Both the position numbers and the translations under genes were made by a program. From Pedococcus sp. 5OH_020 (lineage in GTDB: Bacteria > Actinomycetota > Actinomycetes > Actinomycetales > Dermatophilaceae): a stretch of DNA of 64,000 nucleotides. Below, piece by piece: positions 1 through 7,613 of the stretch. Where the stretch lies: assembly GCF_027812955.1 (NCBI RefSeq), contig NZ_JAPYZV010000007.1, forward strand, positions 186,001 through 250,000, read 5' to 3'. Numbering within the stretch: the stretch's first letter is position 1; every line of letters starts with the position of its first letter. The notes under the pieces are model-generated. The model did not search any database, had not been told where the DNA came from, and worked only from the letters and a program-made list of their open reading frames with translations.

Positions 1-1
1 C

Positions 2-925
2 ACCGGTCGGATGAAGGAGTCCGAGCTGCGACGCGGCATGGGCTACGTGATCCAGCACGCGGGACTCTTCCCCCACCGCACGGTGCTGGACAACGTCGGC
101 ACCGTCCCCCGGCTGCTGGGTATGGACCGTCGGGAGACGGAGAGGCGGTCGCTGGAGCTGCTTGAGCGCGTCGGCCTGCCCACCGCGTTCGCCAAGCGGT
201 ACCCGGCCCAGCTCTCCGGTGGGCAGCAGCAGCGCGTCGGCGTGGCCAGGGCCCTTGCGGCGGACCCGCCGGTGATGCTGATGGACGAGCCGTTCAGCGC
301 GGTGGACCCGGTCGTCCGAGAGCAGCTCCAGGACGAGTTCCTGCGCCTGCAGGGCGATCTCGGCAAGACGATCGTCTTCGTCACCCACGACATCGACGAG
401 GCCATCAAGCTGGGTGACCAGGTGGCCGTGCTGCAGGTCGGGGGCCATCTCGCGCAGCTGGCCGACCCCGCCTACCTGCTCGCCCACCCTGTCAACGACT
501 TCGTCGCCGACTTCGTCGGCCGGGACCGCGGCTACCGCGCGCTGTCGTTCCAGCCCACCCCGCACCTGCCGCTGGCCGCAGAGAGCACCGTGTCGCTGGG
601 GGAACGCGTGAGCGACCGGGACGACGGCTGGGTCCTGGTGGTGGACGGGGACAACCACCCTCTGGGCTGGGTGCAGGCGGAGCGCGTGCGGGGGGAGGTC
701 ACCACCGAGATGCTGCATCGCGGCGGGACGGTGGCCCGGGCCAGCGGTCCCCTGCGCGGTGCTCTGGACGCTGCCCTGTCCAGCCCGAGCCGGCGAGGCG
801 TCATCGTCGACGACTCGGGGGCCCTCGTCGGGACGGTCAAGGCGCACGAGGTGCTCACAGCCATCGAGGAGACCGCACGCCCGGAGCTGGTCGACGCGGA
901 CCACCCTGGTGCGTCGTCGTCATGA
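2..925 (+). CDS. opuCA: Osmoprotectant ABC transporter ATPase, 5' truncated
   Basis: Nucleotide-binding subunit of a glycine betaine/choline/proline-type importer. The frame is open to the left edge and the Walker A motif is missing, so the first roughly 80 codons lie outside the window. Visible parts in order are the Q-loop (YVIQHAGLFPH), the ABC signature LSGGQQQR, Walker B (VMLMDEPFSAVDP) and the H-loop (FVTHD). After the ATPase core a C-terminal extension of about 130 residues carries a CBS-like unit ending in VIVDDSGALVGTVKAHEV, as in OpuA/OpuC ATPases that sense ionic strength. The stop overlaps the next start (ATGA). The call as an OpuC-type ATPase rests on this domain order and on the two permeases and lipoprotein that follow. 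The exact substrate is not readable. Confidence 0.9.
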   Translation, partial: TGRMKESELRRGMGYVIQHAGLFPHRTVLDNVGTVPRLLGMDRRETERRSLELLERVGLPTAFAKRYPAQLSGGQQQRVGVARALAADPPVMLMDEPFSAVDPVVREQLQDEFLRLQGDLGKTIVFVTHDIDEAIKLGDQVAVLQVGGHLAQLADPAYLLAHPVNDFVADFVGRDRGYRALSFQPTPHLPLAAESTVSLGERVSDRDDGWVLVVDGDNHPLGWVQAERVRGEVTTEMLHRGGTVARASGPLRGALDAALSSPSRRGVIVDDSGALVGTVKAHEVLTAIEETARPELVDADHPGASSS

Positions 926-1569
926 CGTGGTTCCTGGACCATCTCGGTGACGTGCAGGACCGCACCCTGCAGCACGTCTACCTAGCGGGCCTGCCGCTGC
1001 TGCTCGGCCTGCTGCTCGCCCTGCCGCTGGGCTGGCTGGCTCGACGGTACAAGGCGCTCTACGCGCCCTTCACGGCGGGTTTCGGGCTGCTGTACACCAT
1101 CCCAAGCCTGGCCCTCTTCGTGTTGCTGCCGGCGATCATCCACCGTCAGATCCTCGACCCCGTCAACGTCCTTGTCGCCATGACCCTCTACACCGTCGCA
1201 CTGCTGGTCCGCACGGTCGCGGACGGGCTTGGTGCGGTCCCAGAGCACGTGCAGCAGGCCGCGACCGCCATGGGGTACACGCGGGTCAAGCGGTTCTTCG
1301 CCGTCGAGCTTCCACTCGCGGTGCCGGTCATCTCAGCCGGCCTGCGAGTTGCCGCAGTCAGCAACGTGTCGATCGTCAGCGTCGCTGCCATCATCGGCAT
1401 CCCGCAGCTCGGCCTGTTCTTCACCGACGGCTTCAACCGCGACTTCTACGACCCCATCGTCGTGGGAATCGTGGCCTGCATCGTCCTCGCCCTGCTCTTC
1501 GACGTGGTGATCATCGGCGTGACCCGGGTGCTCACGCCCTGGATCAGGGCCACTGGAGGACGCGCATGA
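922..1569 (+). CDS. opuCB: Osmoprotectant ABC transporter permease 1
   Basis: Inner-membrane permease of 215 residues with about five to six hydrophobic segments and the BPD transport EAA-type loop (AATAMGYTRVKRFFAVELPLAVPVI), which docks on the ATPase. It begins inside the stop codon of the ATPase gene and ends inside the start of the second permease, so translation is coupled through the cluster. A pair of short permeases of this size is characteristic of OpuC/OpuB systems, whereas ProU has one longer permease. Function is by family; substrate is inferred. Confidence 0.92.
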   Translation: MTWFLDHLGDVQDRTLQHVYLAGLPLLLGLLLALPLGWLARRYKALYAPFTAGFGLLYTIPSLALFVLLPAIIHRQILDPVNVLVAMTLYTVALLVRTVADGLGAVPEHVQQAATAMGYTRVKRFFAVELPLAVPVISAGLRVAAVSNVSIVSVAAIIGIPQLGLFFTDGFNRDFYDPIVVGIVACIVLALLFDVVIIGVTRVLTPWIRATGGRA

Positions 1570-2321
1570 TCCAGAACATCGTCCGGTGGCTCACCGACCC
1601 CGAGCACTGGTCCGGGTCGGAGGGCATCCCGGCCAGGCTGGGCGAGCACCTGTGGTACTCGGGGCTGGCGCTGGCCATCGCCGCAGTGCTCGCGATCCCC
1701 GCGGGCCTTGCCATCGGACATACCGGGCGGGGGCGGTTCCTCGTGGTCAACCTGGCAGGCGCCGCTCGAGCCATCCCGAGCCTGGGCCTGCTGTACCTCA
1801 TGGTGCTCTGGCTGTTTCCCAAGCTCAGCGGCGACGTCGCGTTCCTCGTGCCCAGCCTCATCGTTCTGGTCGTGCTTGCCATCCCACCGATCATGGCGGG
1901 CGCCTACGCGGGGGTGGAGGGCGTGGACCCCGCGGCGCGCGACGCAGCCAAGGGTATGGGCATGACCGGCTCGCAGGTCCTGGGCAGGGTCGAGGTCCCG
2001 AACGCCCTGCCCCTGATCTTCTCCGGCTTCCGATCCGCGGCGCTGCAGGTCATCGGTACGACCACGATCGCGGCGGTGGCGGGCACCGGCGGACTGGGAC
2101 GGTTCCTCATCGACGGTCAGAAGATCCGAGAGTTCCCCCAGATGGTCGCGGGCGCCCTGCTCGTGGCAGTGCTCGCCCTGCTCGTCGACCTCCTTCTCGC
2201 GGTGGCGCAGAGGTATGCCGTGTCGCCTGGACTGACAGGCAGGTCCAGGGGGCGGTCAAATACCCCTAAGGTTGTAGAGATTGGTGCGCTGCGGCGTACG
2301 GTGGACCCCCAGGCCAGTTGA
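1566..2321 (+). CDS. opuCD: Osmoprotectant ABC transporter permease 2
   Basis: Second integral-membrane subunit, 251 residues, starting at an ATGA overlap with the first permease. It shows several membrane segments and the EAA loop (AAKGMGMTGSQVLGRVEVPNALPLI), which closely resembles its neighbour, so the two probably form a heterodimer. An alternative reading of the same segment in another frame lacks hydrophobic segments and is rejected. Twenty bases separate its stop from the start chosen for the binding protein. Confidence 0.92.
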   Translation: MIQNIVRWLTDPEHWSGSEGIPARLGEHLWYSGLALAIAAVLAIPAGLAIGHTGRGRFLVVNLAGAARAIPSLGLLYLMVLWLFPKLSGDVAFLVPSLIVLVVLAIPPIMAGAYAGVEGVDPAARDAAKGMGMTGSQVLGRVEVPNALPLIFSGFRSAALQVIGTTTIAAVAGTGGLGRFLIDGQKIREFPQMVAGALLVAVLALLVDLLLAVAQRYAVSPGLTGRSRGRSNTPKVVEIGALRRTVDPQAS

Positions 2322-2341
2322 ACCTTCGGAGGAGCGGGACC

Positions 2342-3271
2342 GTGAAGCTGAGCAAGATCACCCTGAGCATTGCCACTGTGGCTGCCTTGATGGGCGCCGC
2401 GGCCTGCGGCAACTCCGGTAACGACCCCCTGTCGACGAGCAGCAGCAGCAGCTCGGGCGGCTCGTCCTCCGGCGGCCTCACCGTCGGGTCGGCTGACTTC
2501 CCCGAGAGCGCACTGCTGGCCGAGATCTACGCCGGAGCGCTCGAGGCAAAAGGCGTCAAGGTCGCCAAGAAGCTGAACATCGGTGCCCGTGAGGCGTACA
2601 TCCCCGCACTGAAGGACGGCTCCATCGACCTGATCCCCGAGTACACCGGGGTGCTCACGCAGTACTTCAACAAGTCCGCCAAGGCGACTGACTCCGACGG
2701 CGTCTACGCCGAGCTGAAGGCCGCCCTACCGGCCACTCTCACGGTCCTCGACAAGTCGGCTGCCGAGGACAAGGACGCCCTGGTGATGAAGAAGTCCAAG
2801 GCGGACGAGCTCGGGGTCAAGTCCATCGCCGACCTCGCCTCCAAGTCGAAGAACCTCACGGCCGGCGGTCCCCCCGAGTGGAAGACGCGTCTGACGGGGC
2901 TGCCCGGCTTCAAGAAGATCTACGGCGTGGAGTTCAAGACGTTCCGGGCGCTCGACGCCGGTGGGCCCCTTACCGTTCAGGCCCTGAAGAACGGCCAGAT
3001 CGACGCAGGTGACCTCTTCACCACCGACCCGAACATCCCGGCCAACGGCTTCGTGGCGCTCGAGGACCCGAAGAGCATGTTCGCGGCGCAGAACGTCGTA
3101 CCGCTCATCACGAAGAGCAAGAGCAACCCAACTATCGAGGGTGCCTTGAACGCCGTGTCGGCCAAGCTGGACACCGCGACGCTGACCGCGCTGCTCACGC
3201 AGGTCGTCGTGGACAAGAAGGACGCCAGCGTCGTGGCCAAGGACTTCTTGTCGAAGAGCGGCCTCGCCTGA
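2342..3271 (+). CDS. opuCC: Osmoprotectant-binding lipoprotein (OpuAC/QAT family)
   Basis: Extracellular solute-binding component, 309 residues. The GTG at 2342 is preferred over a TTG 24 bases upstream because a GGAGGAG ribosome site lies just before it. The N-terminus is a lipoprotein signal with lipobox AAAC, followed by a Ser/Gly linker (about 20 residues), so it is tethered to the outer face of the membrane. The mature domain begins LTVGSADFPESALLAEIYAG and contains the stretch YIPALKDGSIDLIPEYTG typical of the OpuAC-like family for quaternary ammonium ligands. It closes the operon. Short imperfect direct repeats follow the stop, but I see no clear terminator hairpin. Confidence 0.92.
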   Translation: MKLSKITLSIATVAALMGAAACGNSGNDPLSTSSSSSSGGSSSGGLTVGSADFPESALLAEIYAGALEAKGVKVAKKLNIGAREAYIPALKDGSIDLIPEYTGVLTQYFNKSAKATDSDGVYAELKAALPATLTVLDKSAAEDKDALVMKKSKADELGVKSIADLASKSKNLTAGGPPEWKTRLTGLPGFKKIYGVEFKTFRALDAGGPLTVQALKNGQIDAGDLFTTDPNIPANGFVALEDPKSMFAAQNVVPLITKSKSNPTIEGALNAVSAKLDTATLTALLTQVVVDKKDASVVAKDFLSKSGLA

Positions 3272-3324
3272 GCAAGAGCGGTCTCACCCAGGCGTCGCGG
3301 GTCAAGGCCTGAGCCGCCCCGCGG

Positions 3325-5739
3325 TCAGCCGACGGGCGCGGGTTCCGGGTCAGGACTGGGGTGCGTCGGCTCACCGGCCTCAGGCCCAGCCGCCTCGCCT
3401 CCGGGGCGCTTGACGGCCGCGAGGAGCATCTGGGCGACGTCCACCACCTCGACGTTGTCGCCGCGGCCTTCGGACTGCGCGGCGGTGAGGCCGTCGGAGA
3501 TCATCACCCGGCAGAACGGGCAGCCGATGGCGATCCGTTCGGCGCCGGTGGAGATCGCTTCCTCAGTGCGGTTGGTGTTGATCCGGGTGCCGAGCTTCTC
3601 CTCCATCCACATCCGGGCACCGCCGGCGCCGCAGCAGAACGACTTCTCCTTGGTGCGCTCCATCTCGGTGAGCTGCACGCCGGGCAGGGCGCCGATGAGC
3701 TCCCGTGGCGGGGCGTAGACGCCGTTGTGGCGGCCGAGGTAGCACGGGTCGTGGTAGGTGACGGTGGGCGCGGTCGAGGCGACGTTCTTGGCGGTGGACT
3801 TCGGGGACGGCTGCCCGGGGGCATCGGCTGGGCGGGCCACGGGGACGAGCTTCTTCTCGCGGACCAGGCGGTTGAGCAGCTGGGTGTGGTGGACGACCTC
3901 GTACCTGCCGCCGAGCTGGGGGTACTCGTTCTTGATGGTGTTGAAGCAATGCGCGCAGGTGACCACGATCTTGGTGGCGCCGGCCTCGTTGAGGGTCTCG
4001 ACGTTCTGCTGCGCGAGCATCTGGAAGAGGAACTCGTTGCCGGCCCGGCGGGCGGAGTCACCCGTGCAGGACTCGCCGTCACCCAGGATTGCGAAGCTCA
4101 CCCCGGCGGCGTCGAGCAGCTCGGCCACGGCGCGGGTGGTCTTCTTGGCACGGTCCTCGTACGCGCCGGCGCAGCCGACCCAGAACAGGTAGTCGACCTC
4201 GTCGGCGGACTCGACGTCCTGACCGAGGATCTTGACCTCGAAGCGCAGGTCCTTCGCCCAGTCCAGCCGCGCCCGGGCCGCCATACCCCAGGGGTTGCCC
4301 TTGTTCTCCAGGTTCTTGAACAGCCCACCCAGCTCGGCCGGGAACGCGCTCTCGATGAGGTTCTGATAGCGCCGCAGGTCGACGATGGCGTCGACGTGCT
4401 CGATGTCGACAGGGCACTGCTCCACGCACGCCCCGCAGGTCGTACACGACCACAGCACGTCGGCGTCGATGACCGCCTCGGGTCCGTGCGGGTTGTACGC
4501 CGCCAGCAGGCCGGCGCGCTCCCCGGCCCCGTGGGTGCCCTGGGCGGCCTCGGTGTCGTGCTCGGTGCTCGTGCTGGCCAGCGCGGCGTAGCCGGTGTCG
4601 CCCACCAGCGGCGCACCGACCAGCGAGGCCAGCGCGGCGTTCGACTCCTCCAGCGCGGGCCGGTCCTCCTCGGCCGCCAGGAGCCACGGCGCCTTGGCAT
4701 GCGCGTGGTCGCGCAACGCCATCACGAGCAGCTTCGGTGACAGTGGCTTGTCGGTGTTCCAGGCCGGGCACTGCGACTGGCAGCGGCCGCACTCGGTGCA
4801 CGTGGTGAAGTCCAGCAACCCCTTCCAGGTGAAGTCCTCCACCTTCCCCACGCCCAGGGCCGCGTCCTCGTCGAGGTCCTCGATGTTCTCGAAGTCCACT
4901 GGCTTACCGCCGACCATCAGTGGCTGCAGCTCCCCCAGGGAGGTGCGCCCGTCGGCGTGCCGCTTGAGGAAGATGTTGAAGAACGCCAGGAACCGGTGCC
5001 ACGCCACGCCCATCGTGGGCTGCAGGGAGATGGTGATCATCCAGGCGAACGAGATGAGGATCTTGACCGCGGCGACGACCACGACTGCGTTCTCCAGCGA
5101 CGAGACGCTGGCCCCGCCGAACAGCCCGCCCAGCCACCCCGTCATCGGGAAGTGAAGGGCGGTCGCGTGCCCACCCCCGGCCGCCTTCTCCAGCGCATAC
5201 TCCAGACCGCGCAGCGTCAGGATGCAGACCGTCACGCCCAGGATCGTCAGCTCGACGTAGTAGGCCTGCCAGAACGTCGACCCGAAGAACCTCGACCGCC
5301 GGCCGCCCCCACCGGCAGCCGACCGGGGGTGGTTGCGCTGGCGGATGACCATCAGCACGACGATGCCGGCCAGCCCCGCCCAGGCGAAGAGCTCCGTCAC
5401 CCACTCGAACGGCGGGAAGTGCCCGACCAACGGCAACGTCCACTCCGGCGACACCAGCTGTCCGAAGGCGTTCACCAGCGTGAAGAACAGCACCGCGAAG
5501 CTGACCATCGTGAACCAGTGCGCCACCGCCACCACCGGCAGCCGCGACATGCGGGTATGCCCCAGGAACTCCCGCAGCAGCGTCACCGTCCGCGCGCCCC
5601 TGTCGCCGGTGCGGGTCGCGTCCGGCTGACCGAGCCGGAACACGGATACGAAGTGGTTCACGACCCGGGCGAACAGCGCTACTCCCGCCAACGCCACCGG
5701 GACACAGACGACGAGGGCAACGATCTGGAGCGCAGACAT
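3325..5739 (-). CDS. etfD: Membrane Fe-S oxidoreductase, EtfD-like (HdrD/GlpC type)
   Basis: An 804-residue protein starting MSALQIVALV; the frame is open for 65 more codons upstream, but those codons look like non-coding sequence. The first 250 residues hold about five membrane helices of the nitrate-reductase-gamma/heme b type. Then come two 4Fe-4S motifs, CTECGRCQSQCP (about residues 314-325) and CTTCGACVEQCP (about 432-443), and two CCG-type cysteine domains, the last containing CCGAGGARMW. This order matches actinobacterial Rv0338c-like proteins (EtfD), which pass electrons from electron-transfer flavoprotein to the membrane quinone pool during fatty-acid oxidation. No etfAB is adjacent, so the partner is inferred. 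A Pro/Glu-rich tail ends the protein. Confidence 0.85.
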   Translation of the reverse strand: MSALQIVALVVCVPVALAGVALFARVVNHFVSVFRLGQPDATRTGDRGARTVTLLREFLGHTRMSRLPVVAVAHWFTMVSFAVLFFTLVNAFGQLVSPEWTLPLVGHFPPFEWVTELFAWAGLAGIVVLMVIRQRNHPRSAAGGGGRRSRFFGSTFWQAYYVELTILGVTVCILTLRGLEYALEKAAGGGHATALHFPMTGWLGGLFGGASVSSLENAVVVVAAVKILISFAWMITISLQPTMGVAWHRFLAFFNIFLKRHADGRTSLGELQPLMVGGKPVDFENIEDLDEDAALGVGKVEDFTWKGLLDFTTCTECGRCQSQCPAWNTDKPLSPKLLVMALRDHAHAKAPWLLAAEEDRPALEESNAALASLVGAPLVGDTGYAALASTSTEHDTEAAQGTHGAGERAGLLAAYNPHGPEAVIDADVLWSCTTCGACVEQCPVDIEHVDAIVDLRRYQNLIESAFPAELGGLFKNLENKGNPWGMAARARLDWAKDLRFEVKILGQDVESADEVDYLFWVGCAGAYEDRAKKTTRAVAELLDAAGVSFAILGDGESCTGDSARRAGNEFLFQMLAQQNVETLNEAGATKIVVTCAHCFNTIKNEYPQLGGRYEVVHHTQLLNRLVREKKLVPVARPADAPGQPSPKSTAKNVASTAPTVTYHDPCYLGRHNGVYAPPRELIGALPGVQLTEMERTKEKSFCCGAGGARMWMEEKLGTRINTNRTEEAISTGAERIAIGCPFCRVMISDGLTAAQSEGRGDNVEVVDVAQMLLAAVKRPGGEAAGPEAGEPTHPSPDPEPAPVG

Positions 5740-5887
5740 GCGCGTCACTCTACTTATCGGTGCACGAGGCCCCCAGGCTCTGTGACCAGCGCCGCACCGT
5801 ACCGAGGCACCCGCAAGGGACAGCCAGGGCGCGGGGCGAGCGTGCGCTGGAGCCCCGTGTCGGTGACCGGACGTCCGTTGCCAGAAG

Positions 5888-5917
5888 GCATAACGATCTG
5901 TTGGAATATGCATAACG
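5888..5917. repeat. Two direct copies of GCATAACG upstream of cysK
   Basis: Identical 8-base copies start at 5888 and 5910, 22 bases apart or about two helical turns, in the 254-base gap between the divergent Fe-S reductase gene and cysK. Spacing of this kind suits a transcription factor binding the same DNA face twice. The regulator is unknown. Confidence 0.35.
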
Positions 5918-5993
5918 TCCAGTTCGCTGACCATGGCGAACGCCCGCGTCCTCGGGGAGCCAGCCCGGGAACCCTCAACGCAAGGAAGCGCGC

Positions 5994-6920
5994 ATGCCCA
6001 TCTATGACGACGTCACCAAGCTCATCGGCAACACGCCTCTGGTGCGGATCAACCGCCTCATCCAGAGCGAGGCGACGGTCGCGGCGAAGCTCGAGTTCTA
6101 CAACCCCGCCTCCTCGGTGAAGGACCGCATCGGCGTCTCGATCATCGACGCCGCGGAGGCCTCCGGTGACCTGAAGCCCGGCGGCACCATCGTCGAGGCC
6201 ACGTCCGGCAACACGGGGATCGCGCTGGCCATGGTGGGGGCAGCCCGTGGCTACAAGGTGGTGCTCACCATGCCGGAGACCATGTCCAAGGAGCGGCGGG
6301 CGCTCCTGCGGGCGTATGGGGCGGAGCTGGTGCTCACCGAGGGCGCCCTCGGCATGAAGGGCGCCGTGGCGAAGTCGGAGGAGATCGCAGCGGAGCGCGG
6401 CGGCATCCTCGCTCGGCAGTTCGCGAACGAGGCCAACCCGGAGATCCACCGCAAGACCACCGCGGAGGAGATCTGGAAGGACACCGACGGCCAGGTCGAC
6501 ATCGTGGTCTCGGGGATCGGCACGGGCGGGACGATCACCGGCGTGGGCCAGGTGCTCAAGTCGCGGAAGCCCGAGGTGCAGATGATCGCCGTGGAGCCGG
6601 CCGAGTCGCCCATCCTCAACGGTGGCGCGCCCGGCCCGCACAAGATCCAGGGCCTCGGCGCCAACTTCGTCCCGGAGATCCTCGACCGTGACATCTACGA
6701 CGAGGTCATCGACGTCAACGCCGAGACCGCCGTGCAGTGGGCGCAGAGGGCCGCGAAGGAGGAGGGGCTGCTCGTGGGCATCTCCTCAGGTGCCGCCCTC
6801 GCGGCAGCGGACCAGGTCGCCCGCCGCCCCGAGAACGCCGGGAAGACGATCGTCGTGGTGATCCCCTCCTTCGGCGAGCGCTACCTGTCCACCATCCTCT
6901 TCTCCGACCTCCTCGACTGA
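5994..6920 (+). CDS. cysK: Cysteine synthase A (O-acetylserine sulfhydrylase)
   Basis: PLP enzyme that makes cysteine from O-acetylserine and sulfide in the cytosol. It has 308 residues, the normal length. The PLP lysine is K43 in SSVKDRIG, the substrate loop is TSGNTGIAL, and the phosphate-binding Gly loop is [11 protein letters not shown] ribosome site AAGGAAG stands 7 bases before the ATG. The next gene, serine acetyltransferase, starts 17 bases after the stop. Together they form the full O-acetylserine route and may assemble as the cysteine synthase complex. Confidence 0.97.
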   Translation: MPIYDDVTKLIGNTPLVRINRLIQSEATVAAKLEFYNPASSVKDRIGVSIIDAAEASGDLKPGGTIVEATSGNTGIALAMVGAARGYKVVLTMPETMSKERRALLRAYGAELVLTEGALGMKGAVAKSEEIAAERGGILARQFANEANPEIHRKTTAEEIWKDTDGQVDIVVSGIGTGGTITGVGQVLKSRKPEVQMIAVEPAESPILNGGAPGPHKIQGLGANFVPEILDRDIYDEVIDVNAETAVQWAQRAAKEEGLLVGISSGAALAAADQVARRPENAGKTIVVVIPSFGERYLSTILFSDLLD

Positions 6921-6937
6921 TCGGCGGCGGTTCCCCC

Positions 6938-7537
6938 GTGACCCTCGGCCTCTACACCCGGCGTAACCGCCACCGCATCGTCGACGACCTCGACGCGGCG
7001 ATCGAGCGCGACCCGGCGGCCTCGTCACGGGTGGACGTGGCGCTGAACTCCCCGGGGCTGCACGCGATCTGGGCCTACCGCTTCGCGCACCGCCTCTGGC
7101 TGCGCGGCGGTCTCCTCAAGCTGGTGGCGCGCGTCACGATGACGCTGGTCCGCTCCGTGACTGGGGTGGAGATCCACCCCGCCGCGGTCATCGGCCAGCG
7201 GTTCTTCATCGACCATGGGATGGGCGTCGTGATCGGCGAGACCGCGGAGATAGGCGACGACGTGATGCTTTACCACGGGGTCACCTTGGGAGGACGGTCG
7301 CTCGAGCGCGTCAAGCGGCACCCCACGGTCGGAAGCCGGGTCACCATCGGGGCCGGGGCCCGGGTGCTTGGACCGGTCTACATCGGGGACGACGTCCAGA
7401 TCGGCGCCAACTCGGTCGTGGTCAAGGACGTACCCGCAGGCGCCATCGCCACCGGGATCCCGGCCACGATCCGGTTCCCCCAGGGCCGCGAGGACCCGTA
7501 CGAGGCGATGTTCAAGGACCCCGCCATCTGGATCTGA
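6938..7537 (+). CDS. cysE: Serine O-acetyltransferase
   Basis: Converts serine and acetyl-CoA to O-acetylserine. The GTG at 6938 gives [13 protein letters not shown] and a 199-residue product, a short bacterial CysE form. The C-terminal half is a left-handed beta-helix of hexapeptide repeats ([18 protein letters not shown], then [21 protein letters not shown]), with the catalytic-site histidines of the family visible in DHG and YHG. The frame is open far upstream inside cysK, but that part is only an overlap. The ribosome site is weak (GGCGGCGG), so coupling to cysK translation is likely. Confidence 0.95.
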   Translation: MTLGLYTRRNRHRIVDDLDAAIERDPAASSRVDVALNSPGLHAIWAYRFAHRLWLRGGLLKLVARVTMTLVRSVTGVEIHPAAVIGQRFFIDHGMGVVIGETAEIGDDVMLYHGVTLGGRSLERVKRHPTVGSRVTIGAGARVLGPVYIGDDVQIGANSVVVKDVPAGAIATGIPATIRFPQGREDPYEAMFKDPAIWI

Positions 7538-7613
7538 CGTCGGGGCGGTGTTGGGTCGTGCCGCGGTGTTCGTCTGACGTGTCGCGGGGCCCGGCAGGCT
7601 AGGCGCTCCGGCG

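Noticed and set aside
5754-6641. A 295-codon minus-strand frame opposite cysK
   Set aside because: Antisense shadow of a clear enzyme gene; the product has no recognisable domain.
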